Below, one piece after another: positions 44,460 through 53,111 of a stretch of DNA of 64,000 bases. The stretch comes from Paenibacillus oleatilyticus (GTDB taxonomy: Bacteria > Bacillota > Bacilli > Paenibacillales > NBRC-103111). Position 1 is the first letter of the stretch, and every line of letters starts with the position of its first letter. Position numbers and translations under genes: made by a program. Below the pieces are notes generated by a model. It saw only the letters and a list, made by a program, of their open reading frames with translations. It did not search any database and had not been told where the DNA came from. The stretch covers positions 1 to 64,000 of the forward strand of contig NZ_JAHNZO010000004.1 of the NCBI RefSeq assembly GCF_018998565.1, in the 5' to 3' direction.

Positions 44460-45142
44460 CGGGCGCGCGGCTTGGCGCTCGCTTCCCTGCTTTTCGCTTT
44501 CGCGTTGACATCGAGTCTCGCTTCCAGCTTACCTACCACAAACGTAAAGAGCATAACCAGGGCCAAATAATACAAGCCTGCCACCACGTACGTTTCGAGC
44601 TGCTTGAAATTCGAGGCCGCTTCGCTTAACGCCGCTCCCCACAAATCGGACATCCCGACGTAAGCGACAAGCGACGATTCCTTCAGTCCCAGAATGAACT
44701 GGTTGCCAAGCGGAGGAATGGCGATTTTGAACGCCTGCGGCAAAATAATTCTGCGCATCGCCTGCGGATACGTCATCCCGAGCGAGCGGGCCGCTTCCAT
44801 CTGACCGCGGTCGATCGATTGAATCGCGCCGCGGAAAATTTCCGCGATGTAAGCACCGCCGTGAATCGCCAGCGCGAACACCCCCGCCCAAAATTGCGAC
44901 AGCAAAATGATGTTGGATATGCCAAAGTATAGTACAGCGATCTGGATAATGAGCGGCGTGCCACGGATCAGCGTAATGTAGAATTTCGCTACGGCGTTCA
45001 AGACGCGGCTCTTCGACAGCCGGAAAAAGGCAAATACCAGTCCGATGACGCTTCCAAGCAGAAGAGAAACAAACGTTATGCGAACGGTCAGCCAGGTCGC
45101 TTTCAGAAACACGTCGTAACTGGACAGCAAGATTTCGATCAT
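44426..45142 (-). CDS. Amino-acid ABC transporter permease
   Basis: Membrane permease of 238 residues of the HisM/GlnP type with about five transmembrane helices. The EAA loop is seen in GQMEAARSLGMTYPQAMRRI, and the N-terminal TWLTVRITFVSLLLGSVIGL is typical of polar amino-acid importers. It follows the binding-protein gene by 28 nt. Its 3' end overlaps the convergent pucR by 34 nt. Lysine is a plausible substrate from context. Confidence 0.92.
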   Translation of the reverse strand: MIEILLSSYDVFLKATWLTVRITFVSLLLGSVIGLVFAFFRLSKSRVLNAVAKFYITLIRGTPLIIQIAVLYFGISNIILLSQFWAGVFALAIHGGAYIAEIFRGAIQSIDRGQMEAARSLGMTYPQAMRRIILPQAFKIAIPPLGNQFILGLKESSLVAYVGMSDLWGAALSEAASNFKQLETYVVAGLYYLALVMLFTFVVGKLEARLDVNAKAKSREASAKPRARYSSSEETVSL

Positions 45143-45170
45143 CGGGTCACCTCATCTGAATTTCGTTTCG

Positions 45171-45965
45171 TTACTTTTGCAAAATATTTTTGCCGAACCA
45201 CTTCTCGCTCAGCTTGTCGTACGTCCCATCCTTCACCATTTCGTCGATGGCCTTGTTCAATTGATCCAGCAGAGCCTGGTCTTCCTTGCGGACCGCGATT
45301 CCCATTTCCTGCATCGTCAGCGGCTCCCCTACGGCCTTGATTGCCGTGGCGCTTTCCTTGATCATGCGGAAGCCGACCAAATCGTCCGTAATGACCGCGT
45401 CCACCCGTCCCGTCGGCAGGTCCAGCAGCGCCGTCAGATCGCTGTCGTATTCGGTAATGTTGCCCGCATCCGTCCGTTCGGCAGCCAAACCTTTGAACAA
45501 GCTTGCCTTGAGCACGCCGATCTTCTTGCCTTTCAGATCGTTCGCGGATTTAATCGTCTCGTTCGTCTTGGCGACGAAAATTTGTGCGCCCGACCGGTAG
45601 TAAGGCGTCGTGAAGTTGACCGTCTTCTGCCGTTCCGGCGTAATTGCCATACTGCCCAGAATCGCATCGTATTTCTTCGAGAGAAGACCGGGAATGATCG
45701 TTTCCCACGGGTTCGTGACCGGCTCGGCCTTCACACCCATTTTCTTGGCCAGCTCGCTCCCGAATTCGACGTCAAAGCCGACCAGATTGCCGTTTTCCTT
45801 GTAATTGAAAGGCTTGTACAGCCCACTCATTGCAAAATGAAACGCTTTCAATTGTCCGGAATCTTTACCGTCGGCAGACGGGGTATTGCCTGTCGAAGCA
45901 CAGCCGGCGAGCAGCATAGCCCCTACCAGCATCGACAACAAGGAAACGATCAACCCTTTTTTCAT
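45171..45965 (-). CDS. Amino-acid ABC transporter binding lipoprotein
   Basis: Extracellular solute-binding lipoprotein of 264 residues. It starts MKKGLIVSLLSMLVGAMLLA followed by the lipobox Cys (LLAGC), then a family 3 binding domain (GFDVEFGSELAKKMGVK, GKKIGVLKASLFKGLA). ATG 45965 is supported by AGGAGGG 10 nt upstream; the longer frame extends into the ATPase gene. The ligand is probably a cationic or polar amino acid; lysine is inferred from the neighbourhood. Confidence 0.92.
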   Translation of the reverse strand: MKKGLIVSLLSMLVGAMLLAGCASTGNTPSADGKDSGQLKAFHFAMSGLYKPFNYKENGNLVGFDVEFGSELAKKMGVKAEPVTNPWETIIPGLLSKKYDAILGSMAITPERQKTVNFTTPYYRSGAQIFVAKTNETIKSANDLKGKKIGVLKASLFKGLAAERTDAGNITEYDSDLTALLDLPTGRVDAVITDDLVGFRMIKESATAIKAVGEPLTMQEMGIAVRKEDQALLDQLNKAIDEMVKDGTYDKLSEKWFGKNILQK

Positions 45966-46011
45966 AAACAAGTCCCTCCTGTAAGTTGGTCTTAGGCTGC
46001 GTTGCTTTTTA

Positions 46012-46734
46012 TTAAAGGATGCTGCGCAAAAACTGCTGGGCCCGCTCTGTTTGCGGCTGGACAAAAAATTGTTCGGGATGGGCTTCCTCCAATATTTTTC
46101 CGTCGCTCATGAAGACGACCCGGTCGGCTACCTCGCGGGCGAAGCCCATCTCATGGGTGACGACGATCATCGTCATACCTTCCTTGGCGAGCTGCTTCAT
46201 CACTTGGAGCACCTCGCCGACAAGCTCGGGGTCCAGAGCCGAAGTCGGCTCGTCGAACAGCATCACTCTCGGCGCCATGGCGAGCGCTCGGGCGATGGCG
46301 ACGCGCTGCTTCTGCCCGCCGGACAGCATGCCGGGATAGTCATGCGCCTTATCCTTCAGCCCCACCTTGTCCAGCAAGTCGTAGGCGGTGTCGATGGCCG
46401 TTTTCTTTTTGAGCTTCTTCACATGGATCGGAGCTTCGATCACGTTCTCCAGTACCGTTTTATGGGGAAACAAATTAAAATGCTGAAACACCATGCCGAC
46501 CTCTTGCCGGATCTGATTCAGGTTCGACTTGTGAGGGTCGCGCTTCTCGCCGAAAATATAAATTTCCCCGTCGTCATAAATTTCGAGGAAGTTCAGACAG
46601 CGCAGCAGCGTGCTTTTGCCCGAGCCGCTTGCGCCGAGCAAGACGACGACTTCTTTTTCCTGTACATTTAAATTAATGCCTTTCAGGACGTTAACGGAGC
46701 CGAATGACTTGACCAAGGTGTTAACTTGAATCAT
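46012..46734 (-). CDS. Amino-acid ABC transporter ATPase
   Basis: ATPase of 240 residues, GlnQ/HisP type. Walker [16 protein letters not shown], signature [15 protein letters not shown], Walker [15 protein letters not shown] and the switch His in [10 protein letters not shown] are all intact. It is the first gene of the transporter operon, unlike operons in which the binding protein leads. It energises uptake through the permease downstream. Confidence 0.95.
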   Translation of the reverse strand: MIQVNTLVKSFGSVNVLKGINLNVQEKEVVVLLGASGSGKSTLLRCLNFLEIYDDGEIYIFGEKRDPHKSNLNQIRQEVGMVFQHFNLFPHKTVLENVIEAPIHVKKLKKKTAIDTAYDLLDKVGLKDKAHDYPGMLSGGQKQRVAIARALAMAPRVMLFDEPTSALDPELVGEVLQVMKQLAKEGMTMIVVTHEMGFAREVADRVVFMSDGKILEEAHPEQFFVQPQTERAQQFLRSIL

Positions 46735-46884
46735 GGATTAACCTCCTTGCGGGATAGTCTATGTTGCGAAGAAAGCGCATTCTTTTCGTCTTGCAGCTTG
46801 TCCCCAAAAGTTTACCTGGTTAAATAATAATATAGAAACCGCTTACAATCTATTCGCCGATAGAACGAAAAAAGCTTCCCGCTT

Positions 46885-46905
46885 TTTATACGCCATGTAT
46901 ATAAA
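46885..46905. promoter_or_regulatory. Inverted repeat upstream of the ABC operon
   Basis: TTTATAC-GCCAT-GTATATAAA, 150 nt upstream of the ATPase start codon. It matches the dyad at 42710-42728 including the CGCTTTTT(T) flank, so one regulator may control both operons. Confidence 0.5.
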
Positions 46906-46955
46906 TCATACCCGATTTCGCGGACCGAAAGCTGTGGAAACCGTTGGAAAGGAGC

Positions 46956-46982
46956 AAAAAAAGAGGGCCGCCGAGGCGACCC
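46956..46982 (-). terminator. Terminator of the slipin gene
   Basis: GGGTCGCC/GGCGGCCC hairpin (46965-46982) followed on the minus strand by CTCTTTTTTT. It is 17 nt past the slipin stop codon. Confidence 0.8.
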
Positions 46983-46999
46983 GCTGATAAACCTATCGA

Positions 47000-48115
47000 T
47001 TATGCTTTCCCTGTGCTTCTGTCTCCCAGCAGCGAGTTCAGCTGCTCCAGCAGGTTGCCGCCGCCGGTGAGCGAGATCGTGCCGATCTTCTCGCATATTT
47101 TTTCGAGGAACTCCAGCTCCTTCAACCGGTACAGCGTCTGGTTCTCGTCCATCAGCTTGGCGGTATTGAGCAGGCTGCGCGTCGATGCCGTTTCCTCGCG
47201 GCGCGTGATCAGGTTGGCCTGAGCCTTTTTCTCGGCCAGTAGCACTGTGTTCAAGATGTCCTTGATATCGCCGGGCAGGATAATATCCTTCACGCCGGCC
47301 GATACGAAGGCGACGCCGTAATCCTCGCTCTTCTCGTTCAACCGGGACAGCACGAACGCCGCGATTTCCTGCTTCATTTTCAGCAGATCGTCCAGCTTCA
47401 GGGTGCCGATATATTCCCGCAAAATGAGCTGCAACTGGATATACATCTGGTCCTCGAACGATTTGATCTCGAGCGCGCGCAGAGGGTTCACGATTTTGTA
47501 CTGGCAGACAAAATTGAGCCGCAAGGTTACTTTGTCCTCGGTCATCATTTCCTGACCGGTCATGTCCATTTGCTGCTGGCGCAGGTCAACGGTCTTCACG
47601 GCGACGGCGGTAGGCCCTTTCCAAAAATAATATTTGCCGGGCTTGAGCTCTTTTTGCATCACATGGTTATAGAACAGCACGCCCGATTCGTAGCTCGCCA
47701 CCTCAAACGTCTGGCAATACGCCATCAGTCTGGGCCGGACCGCCAGATCGACCTCCGCAGGCAGCTCGGGCTGGCGAATGTCCACACGGACATAAGCGTG
47801 TTTCTTCAAAATGTTCCAGAACACATAGCGCCCAGCCGTCAGCATTGCGGCGAATTTGCCGTCCTCGTAATGCAGCACATATTCGTGGTCCTGCACTTCG
47901 ATGACATCCAGCTCCCGCAAGAGTTGGTCATCGTGAAGGAAGAGTTGCAAGTCTTTCCCCTCCACCGCAAAAGGCTTCGTGATATCCAGAATCACGACCG
48001 TCTCTTCGGAAAAAGGCGACAGGCGGTACGTGCCGGGCTGCAAATATTTATCGTAGCTTCCTTTGCGGAACAGCAAGCCACGCTCGTCGGTTTGAATGGT
48101 TACTTTTTTAAACAT
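47000..48115 (-). CDS. Slipin family (SPFH/band 7) protein
   Basis: SPFH-domain protein of 371 residues. The duplicated N-terminal region (residues 5-130, GLLFRKGSYDKYLQPGTYRL) precedes a band 7 domain (about 130-320, VRPRLMAYCQTFEVASYESG, then KVTLRLNFVCQYKIVNPLRA). No membrane helix is clear. AAGGAGG lies 7 nt before ATG 48115. Bacterial slipins of this type recur in RNA-repair-associated operons described by comparative genomics. Here it follows the structured non-coding RNA region, with hen1 and pnkp 2.4-6.3 kb upstream, which supports the same association. Confidence 0.87.
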   Translation of the reverse strand: MFKKVTIQTDERGLLFRKGSYDKYLQPGTYRLSPFSEETVVILDITKPFAVEGKDLQLFLHDDQLLRELDVIEVQDHEYVLHYEDGKFAAMLTAGRYVFWNILKKHAYVRVDIRQPELPAEVDLAVRPRLMAYCQTFEVASYESGVLFYNHVMQKELKPGKYYFWKGPTAVAVKTVDLRQQQMDMTGQEMMTEDKVTLRLNFVCQYKIVNPLRALEIKSFEDQMYIQLQLILREYIGTLKLDDLLKMKQEIAAFVLSRLNEKSEDYGVAFVSAGVKDIILPGDIKDILNTVLLAEKKAQANLITRREETASTRSLLNTAKLMDENQTLYRLKELEFLEKICEKIGTISLTGGGNLLEQLNSLLGDRSTGKA

Positions 48116-48413
48116 GGTAAATCCTCCTTCAACAGCTCATACCTAAGCTGCCTTTCCTTAGTTGGTGACCTGCGAAAGGAACCCTCCTGCGCCCCTGACG
48201 GAATCCCGCTTAAGAACGGAGGAGCCGGAGCTTCCGGCTTCGAAGCTGACGAACTTCGGATCGGCTCCATTGCAGCCTTTCTCCTGTTCGCCGTCTTCTT
48301 GGCAGTTGCATTTCCGGTTGCTCCGTCCGGTATCCGCGGATTGCAAAGCCCGGACGCAGTGTGCTGTGGAAGCCACTGAGGGTACCTTTGAAGGTCACAG
48401 CATGTCATTTTCG

Positions 48414-48480
48414 CTCGATTGAAGTCGAGTGCTCCCCACGGAGCGTAATCGTCCCACACGATTTGGGATTCGAACCCAAA
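48414..48480 (-). ncRNA. Module B T-arm and 3' hairpin series
   Basis: On the minus strand, the T-arm (48462-48480) is followed by three hairpins in a row: AATCGT/ACGATT (48447-48463), GCTCC/GGAGC (48431-48444) and CTCGA/TCGAG (48414-48429). Such an array is not expected of chance non-coding sequence. Confidence 0.55.
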
Positions 48481-48725
48481 ATAATGGCAGATTCATGCCG
48501 GATCAGCCTTACAGGATACCGGCGCATAGGATGCGCGGGCACTGCGGGATTGCAGGAAATCCCTGCCTCGGTACGCCTTCCGTACATCAACCTAAATGTA
48601 TGATAGAGCGTCTCAGACGCGTATCACCGTTAGTTCCCCGTTCCCACCCTCGCCACTTTGTCTGAACCAGCACCCGGTCGTTACAATCACAAGAAAGGGT
48701 ACTCTTGTAAGATGTTCTGGGCTTG

Positions 48726-48852
48726 AATCATATGATGCAGGAATCGAACCTGCCGGACATGGCCCCTCACATCCACCAGGGAGTCCAACTTGCCCAGTTG
48801 GCGGGTGGTGCTCGCCTTCAGACAAAAGGCTACCAAACTAACACGGATGATC
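48726..48852 (-). ncRNA. Module A: tRNA-like RNA with large variable insert
   Basis: In minus-strand order: acceptor-like GATCAT, D-like AGTTTGGTAG, a 5-bp stem with a 7-nt loop carrying U33 and GUC at the anticodon position, an insert of about 58 nt holding CCAACT/AGTTGG inside CCACC/GGTGG, a perfect T-arm, then ATGATT. A 5-nt spacer after the T-arm and no D-stem make it unlikely to be a working tRNA. CCA is not encoded. Confidence 0.55.
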
Positions 48853-48857
48853 GTTGC

Positions 48858-49313
48858 TTACAACAGCTCGGTTTTCCAGTTCATTTCCTGAATGCCGGTA
48901 TCCAGCTCCCGGTAAGCTTTGGAGTACTGATCGACCTGCTTTTGCAACTCGGCAATGTGGACCGTTGGAATGAATTTTACTTCCGACCTGCTGTACCGGT
49001 CCTGCTTCACGGCCGCGGCATTAATGACCTCTTGGATCATCGTTCGGCGAATCCCTAGAATATCCCGCTTCGCCAAAGCATCGGCAAGGGTAACTCTGTC
49101 ATGCAGCACCGTTTGGGCGTTCGTCCGGTTGATCGCGGTCATCAACGACTCCAGCTCTTGCAGCGTGTCGTTCATTTCTTGGAACAAATTCGTCGGATTC
49201 TCCGGCGGGTGCTCTCCTTCCTGCACCTTCGCACTGCGGTTCAAGCGGACTTTCAATTGTTCGATGCGCTTTTGGCAATCGGCTCTATTCATTAAAGCTT
49301 CGGCTAATTTCAT
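48858..49313 (-). CDS. DIP1984 family protein
   Basis: Helical protein of 151 residues of the DIP1984 (septicolysin-like) family: MKLAEALMNRADCQKRIEQL at the start, NPTNLFQEMNDTLQELESLM in the middle and TLADALAKRDILGIRRTMIQ later. ATG 49313 is chosen because AAAGGTG lies upstream; GTG 49322 overlaps that site. Coiled-coil propensity is high. Function unknown. It is directly upstream of the tRNA-like RNA region and slipin on the same strand, so all three may share a transcript. Confidence 0.85.
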   Translation of the reverse strand: MKLAEALMNRADCQKRIEQLKVRLNRSAKVQEGEHPPENPTNLFQEMNDTLQELESLMTAINRTNAQTVLHDRVTLADALAKRDILGIRRTMIQEVINAAAVKQDRYSRSEVKFIPTVHIAELQKQVDQYSKAYRELDTGIQEMNWKTELL

Positions 49314-49431
49314 CGTTATCACCTTTTTAATCTTTAGGATGGCAGCGCCTTGTGTATCCTATCTTCGCTGATTTGCGGCGAAACGAACATGGCGAAAGTA
49401 TTACGACGAGTGGAAAGTTTTGCATAACAAA

Positions 49432-49461
49432 GAAAAAAGACCGGAGCAGGCCGCTCCGATC
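49432..49461 (-). terminator. Terminator of the Rpn-type nuclease gene
   Basis: GATCGGAGC/GCTCCGGTC hairpin followed by TTTTTTC on the minus strand, 30 nt past the stop codon. Confidence 0.85.
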
Positions 49462-49490
49462 TTGTCATTAAGCAAAATAAATACTCGATT

Positions 49491-50369
49491 CTAATGCAGC
49501 TTTTTATTCAACGCTTCGATCTCCATTTCCGATAAGCCCGTTACTTCGGCAATCAGAGAGGCAGGCAAGCCTTTCTGCAGCATACTTGCCGCAATCTCCT
49601 TGTCTCTTTCTACCTTCCCTTCCAATTTGCCCTCAAGCCTTCCTTCCGCCCTGCCCCGCGATTCCGCATAGTCTAGCGCAGATTGCTCGTCAAGCAGCGC
49701 CTTTTTCCGCATCTCATACAACGCTCGAGCTTCTTTATTCTGGCTTAAAAATTCCAGCGTCGTCATCGCTTTTTTCAGCCCTGGTGTATCCATGGCTAGT
49801 TCCTCCCATCGCTCTCGGGGTGCGCCGTCTATGAACATCAGCCAATTCACCAGCCGATCGTCCATCTTATGCGGCTTCAAACTAAGCTTCGGCAGCTCCA
49901 TAAAATGAATTTCGATATCGTCGAGCAACAGCTCGCTCGTATGATCTTCACGCAGGTGATAGATGTTGTGAAACTGATCGTTCGGAATTTGATTGAACGT
50001 CAAGATATTGATCGAGATGACCTTCTTCAAGCTTTTGTAGAACTGGCCTTCTCCCAACTGCTCCTCGTACATCTTCGCCGCGTAATATAAGCTGCGCTTC
50101 GGCATGTCGTATTTATTGCTGACCTGGATTTCCAGATTCACCTGTTTGCCATCCTCATTCTGAGCGCGGACATCCAGAATGGCCTGCTTGTCGGTCAGCG
50201 CATTTTTATCCAACTGCGGATTAAGCAAGGTCAGGCTGACGAACGGCTTCGGCTCGGTTTCCCGCAGCGCTTCATTCAGAAAGTTCAACAGCACTTCGTC
50301 TTTGTTTTCTTCGCTGCCGAAGATCTGTTTAAACACGAAATCAACGGACGGTTCCAACAGTTCGGTCAT
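49491..50369 (-). CDS. Rpn family PD-(D/E)XK nuclease/putative transposase
   Basis: Protein of 292 residues: N-terminal SVDFVFKQIFGSEENKDEVL, then QAILDVRAQNEDGKQVNLEI with the nuclease core D...ExQ in VNLEIQVSN, matching the Rpn/PDDEXK_2 family of recombination-promoting nucleases. The C-terminal stretch 235-260 is a Gly/Glu/Lys low-complexity repeat (GRAEGRLEGKLEGK) followed by a short helical tail that is a typical variable end of this family. It stands alone between two terminators or gaps, inside the RNA-repair island. It may be a resident selfish gene rather than part of the system. Confidence 0.87.
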   Translation of the reverse strand: MTELLEPSVDFVFKQIFGSEENKDEVLLNFLNEALRETEPKPFVSLTLLNPQLDKNALTDKQAILDVRAQNEDGKQVNLEIQVSNKYDMPKRSLYYAAKMYEEQLGEGQFYKSLKKVISINILTFNQIPNDQFHNIYHLREDHTSELLLDDIEIHFMELPKLSLKPHKMDDRLVNWLMFIDGAPRERWEELAMDTPGLKKAMTTLEFLSQNKEARALYEMRKKALLDEQSALDYAESRGRAEGRLEGKLEGKVERDKEIAASMLQKGLPASLIAEVTGLSEMEIEALNKKLH

Positions 50370-50522
50370 TTTCTCAGCTCCAATGGCTTGCTCTACGCCC
50401 CAGTTTTCTACTCACATTATACCACAAAAGAGGCACAATATAGACGGATAAGCAGCCTACGAACCCCGAGGAATGCCTTATAACCCGCCATCACGCAAGC
50501 TTGCCAGAGCCGGCTCCTTCCC

Positions 50523-53108
50523 TCACAGCCTGGGATCGATTTCTTTCTCCCGGGCCACTTCAAACAGCAGATTGGCGACGATTTGTTTATACGTCCCATG
50601 GTCCGGCGCGATTTCGTCGAATCGTACAGCGAGCATTTGGCTACCGAGCCGATATTCGTTCATCGAAGTGCGAAGCTTCGAGTGAATGTTTTTCTGCTTC
50701 ATCAGCTTGCCGTACTTATGCGGGAACCGGTAATCGTATCCGTAGATAATCGATAAATACTCCGGATTGCGGACCTTCATATACGGCACCGACCGGTCTT
50801 CGAAGACCTCCGGCTTGATCACGACGCCTTCCATATGATTCCCGATAGTCAGCGTCGCGAAGAACTGCTCCGCCTGCTCACGGCTTTCCGGCTCGGACAA
50901 GTCCAGCACAACAAACTCGTCGTCCGACAGAAAACGGTACATGTCCGACGTGCTCCAATCCGGCAGCTGCTCCTCGCCGCTGTCATACACCACTTTCAAC
51001 AAGGCAAAAGGCTTGTACTCCAGCTCCCCGTCCTCCGCATACAGCTCCAGCTGCTTCTTGTATGTTTCATAAGCGGCCGCATGCTCCTCCAGCGGCACGT
51101 AGGTTTCCAAAATGTCATGGACATATTTATAATTTTGATACACGCTTGCCCCGTATTTGTCGCTCAAGGCGGATTTGGAGAGGTGGAATTGGTCCTTTTC
51201 AAACCCGCTGGCGCGGTACTCCTCCGTCAGCTTACCGAAAGCTTGTTCAAAACCGCTGCGCTTCAGAAAATCCAACTCGCTCTCCAATGCCTTCCCGATC
51301 GGCTTGAACTGCCGCTCGATGAGTCCGTCCCCGAGCGCCTTCCATGGCAGCAGCTCCCCGTCCAAAAGCATCATAGAGACACCGTTCTTCTCCATATATC
51401 CGCCGAATTTTTGCAGCAACCCATCGTAGATGCCTGTCAGATCCACTTGGTTGATCTTGTACCCGTTCCGGCTGACAGCAAAACATTGCGCCCGGTCCTT
51501 ATGCAAATAAATGTTGCACCGGGAGCCCATATATTTCGGCTGCATCACCACTTGACGGACTCCCCGCTCGGCAAAATAATCCAAGCCTCGCTGCAACGAC
51601 TCCAGCTCACCCGCAGCCACATCCTTATCGGCCGGGGACATCGTTCCCGAGATAAAGTTAATCTTATTGCGCGACACATAGCGCAGTCTGCGAATTTCCT
51701 CATCGCCCAATTCCTGTACGGAAACCTTTCTCTCTTCCCGGAACAAAGTCGGAAGCTCGTCCGTCATGACCGCTTGCCCGGACTTGTAGGCTTTAAAGAA
51801 AGGCTTGAACGAAATGCTGACCGAAGTCAGCGCGTTCCCATGCACGCATCCCGTATCGAGGTGAAGCTTGCTTTTGATCCGGAATGCCTGCTTCGCCGCA
51901 ATGTGCCCGAACACGTGGTACGGATGATTTTTCGCTGCCTCCTCGTTAAGAAAAGCCAACTGCTCCTCCAGCGGTGCCTCCCGGTTGATACGGAAGCTGC
52001 GCTGATGACGCATCGAATTCGCATCCAGCTTCCCGATATATTTGTTCCGGCACGGCGCATGGGTCACGTAGAAGGACGCTCCTTTCATGCCGACCGACCA
52101 GTAAAACGGCTTCGAGATAGAAACAAGATGATTGAACTTCTCCAGCAGCTCCGCATCATTCCGCAGCACTTCCGTCGAGTCGAAATACGTCCGAAGCAGC
52201 TCCGAATCGGCCCCCTGAATTTCGCCCCGCAAATATTTATACACGAAATTCTCATGGTTCCCGAGAACGAACAAGAAATGCTCCTGATTATCGTACAAAA
52301 ACTCGACGATCTCTTTGGTACGCTTTCCTTTATCGATCCAGTCCCCGGCTAACAGCACCTTCGTATTCCGCACTTTGTCCGTTACGATCAGCTTTCCCGC
52401 TTCGATCCGGTAGCCGTAGCTCAGCAGCAGACCTTGCAGCGCATCGACGCACTCGTGAACGTCTCCGACAATGATGACCTTTTGATCCTGCGGGAGAATG
52501 GTCGACAAGTACTCCTCTTGATCTTCAATGACAACTCTGTAATCGGGATTAGCCCGCTGCTCTGTTACCGAATAAAAATCTTTGGCGCGCACCTTATGAA
52601 TTTTGGCGTACTTTTCCTTAGCCAGCGAACCGAGAACGTCTTTGCGCAGCCGGTTAATGTGGCTGGTGATCAGCTTCTTCGACCGCTCGGAGGCGTAATA
52701 ATCCTCCCGCTTGCGGTAATCGAACAGAATGACCTCCAGATTATAGTTATTCTCATGGGCAATCTCGCGAACCTTCGCCCGGAAGTCCTCCGACAATCCG
52801 GTCGTATCCACGATCACGAATTCCGCGTTGACGGGATACGAGGTTACCATCTTCAGCTTCTCGAACAACAGATGAAACGCCTGCCCGCTCGCCTCCAGCA
52901 TCAATTGGTCGTATTTATCGTAGGCAAAACCAAGAACCTCTTGGCGAATACTGTCGGAAGAAAGGTATTGGATGTTGCTTTTAAAATGTTTGGACTCGTC
53001 CTCGAACCGCAGCCCGGGAATCAGCACTTCGTTGGCGAACGTCGTTTTCCCGCATTCCGTCGATCCGATCATCATAAAAATGGTATGAACCCTCGTTTGG
53101 ATCTCCAT
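50523..53108 (-). CDS. Polynucleotide kinase-phosphatase-ligase (Pnkp)
   Basis: RNA-repair enzyme of 861 residues, close in size to the Clostridium thermocellum enzyme. The kinase (about 1-170) has the P-loop GSTECGKTTF; the metallophosphatase (about 210-470) has GDVHECVDAL, AGDWIDKGKR, VLGNHENF and THAP; the ligase/adenylyltransferase (about 490-861) has the nucleotidyl Lys in QPKYMGSRCNIYL. It heals the broken ends (5' kinase, 2',3'-phosphatase) and can seal them together with Hen1. Its start lies 3 nt after the hen1 stop codon. No signal peptide; cytosolic. Confidence 0.94.
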   Translation of the reverse strand: MEIQTRVHTIFMMIGSTECGKTTFANEVLIPGLRFEDESKHFKSNIQYLSSDSIRQEVLGFAYDKYDQLMLEASGQAFHLLFEKLKMVTSYPVNAEFVIVDTTGLSEDFRAKVREIAHENNYNLEVILFDYRKREDYYASERSKKLITSHINRLRKDVLGSLAKEKYAKIHKVRAKDFYSVTEQRANPDYRVVIEDQEEYLSTILPQDQKVIIVGDVHECVDALQGLLLSYGYRIEAGKLIVTDKVRNTKVLLAGDWIDKGKRTKEIVEFLYDNQEHFLFVLGNHENFVYKYLRGEIQGADSELLRTYFDSTEVLRNDAELLEKFNHLVSISKPFYWSVGMKGASFYVTHAPCRNKYIGKLDANSMRHQRSFRINREAPLEEQLAFLNEEAAKNHPYHVFGHIAAKQAFRIKSKLHLDTGCVHGNALTSVSISFKPFFKAYKSGQAVMTDELPTLFREERKVSVQELGDEEIRRLRYVSRNKINFISGTMSPADKDVAAGELESLQRGLDYFAERGVRQVVMQPKYMGSRCNIYLHKDRAQCFAVSRNGYKINQVDLTGIYDGLLQKFGGYMEKNGVSMMLLDGELLPWKALGDGLIERQFKPIGKALESELDFLKRSGFEQAFGKLTEEYRASGFEKDQFHLSKSALSDKYGASVYQNYKYVHDILETYVPLEEHAAAYETYKKQLELYAEDGELEYKPFALLKVVYDSGEEQLPDWSTSDMYRFLSDDEFVVLDLSEPESREQAEQFFATLTIGNHMEGVVIKPEVFEDRSVPYMKVRNPEYLSIIYGYDYRFPHKYGKLMKQKNIHSKLRTSMNEYRLGSQMLAVRFDEIAPDHGTYKQIVANLLFEVAREKEIDPRL

Positions 53109-53111
53109 TGG

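Larger units (their letters stand above)
48116..48857 (-). ncRNA. Structured non-coding locus with two tRNA-like modules
   Basis: A 742-nt stretch between two same-strand genes with no supported ORF and dense hairpins on the minus strand. Module A (about 48726-48852) has a canonical T-arm (GCAGG-TTCGATT-CCTGC), a GAUCAU/AUGAUU acceptor-like pairing (48847-48852 with 48726-48731), an AGTTTGGTAG D-arm-like element and an anticodon-arm-like hairpin GCCTT-TTGTCTG-AAGGC. Module B has a T-arm TTTGGG-TTCGAAT-CCCAAA (48462-48480) and a D-like hairpin with loop TTAGGTTG (48583-48600). Both lack the full tRNA cloverleaf. Boundaries are unknown; it may be one long RNA or leader of the slipin transcript. 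Y RNAs with tRNA-like modules are a known parallel. Confidence 0.6.

Noticed and set aside
46735..46999. Possible lysine riboswitch upstream of the ABC transporter operon
   Set aside because: The leader is mostly occupied by the slipin terminator and a dyad; I could not trace the conserved L-box helices.
47570..48379. Plus-strand ORF of 269 codons across the slipin gene and RNA region
   Set aside because: Its first two-thirds is antisense to slipin, it has no ribosome site, and it ends within the hairpin-rich region.
48726..48852. Functional tRNA-Asp
   Set aside because: The loop carries GUC at the anticodon position, but there is no proper D-stem, the variable region is about 58 nt, and the acceptor pairing is offset by 5 nt from the T-arm.
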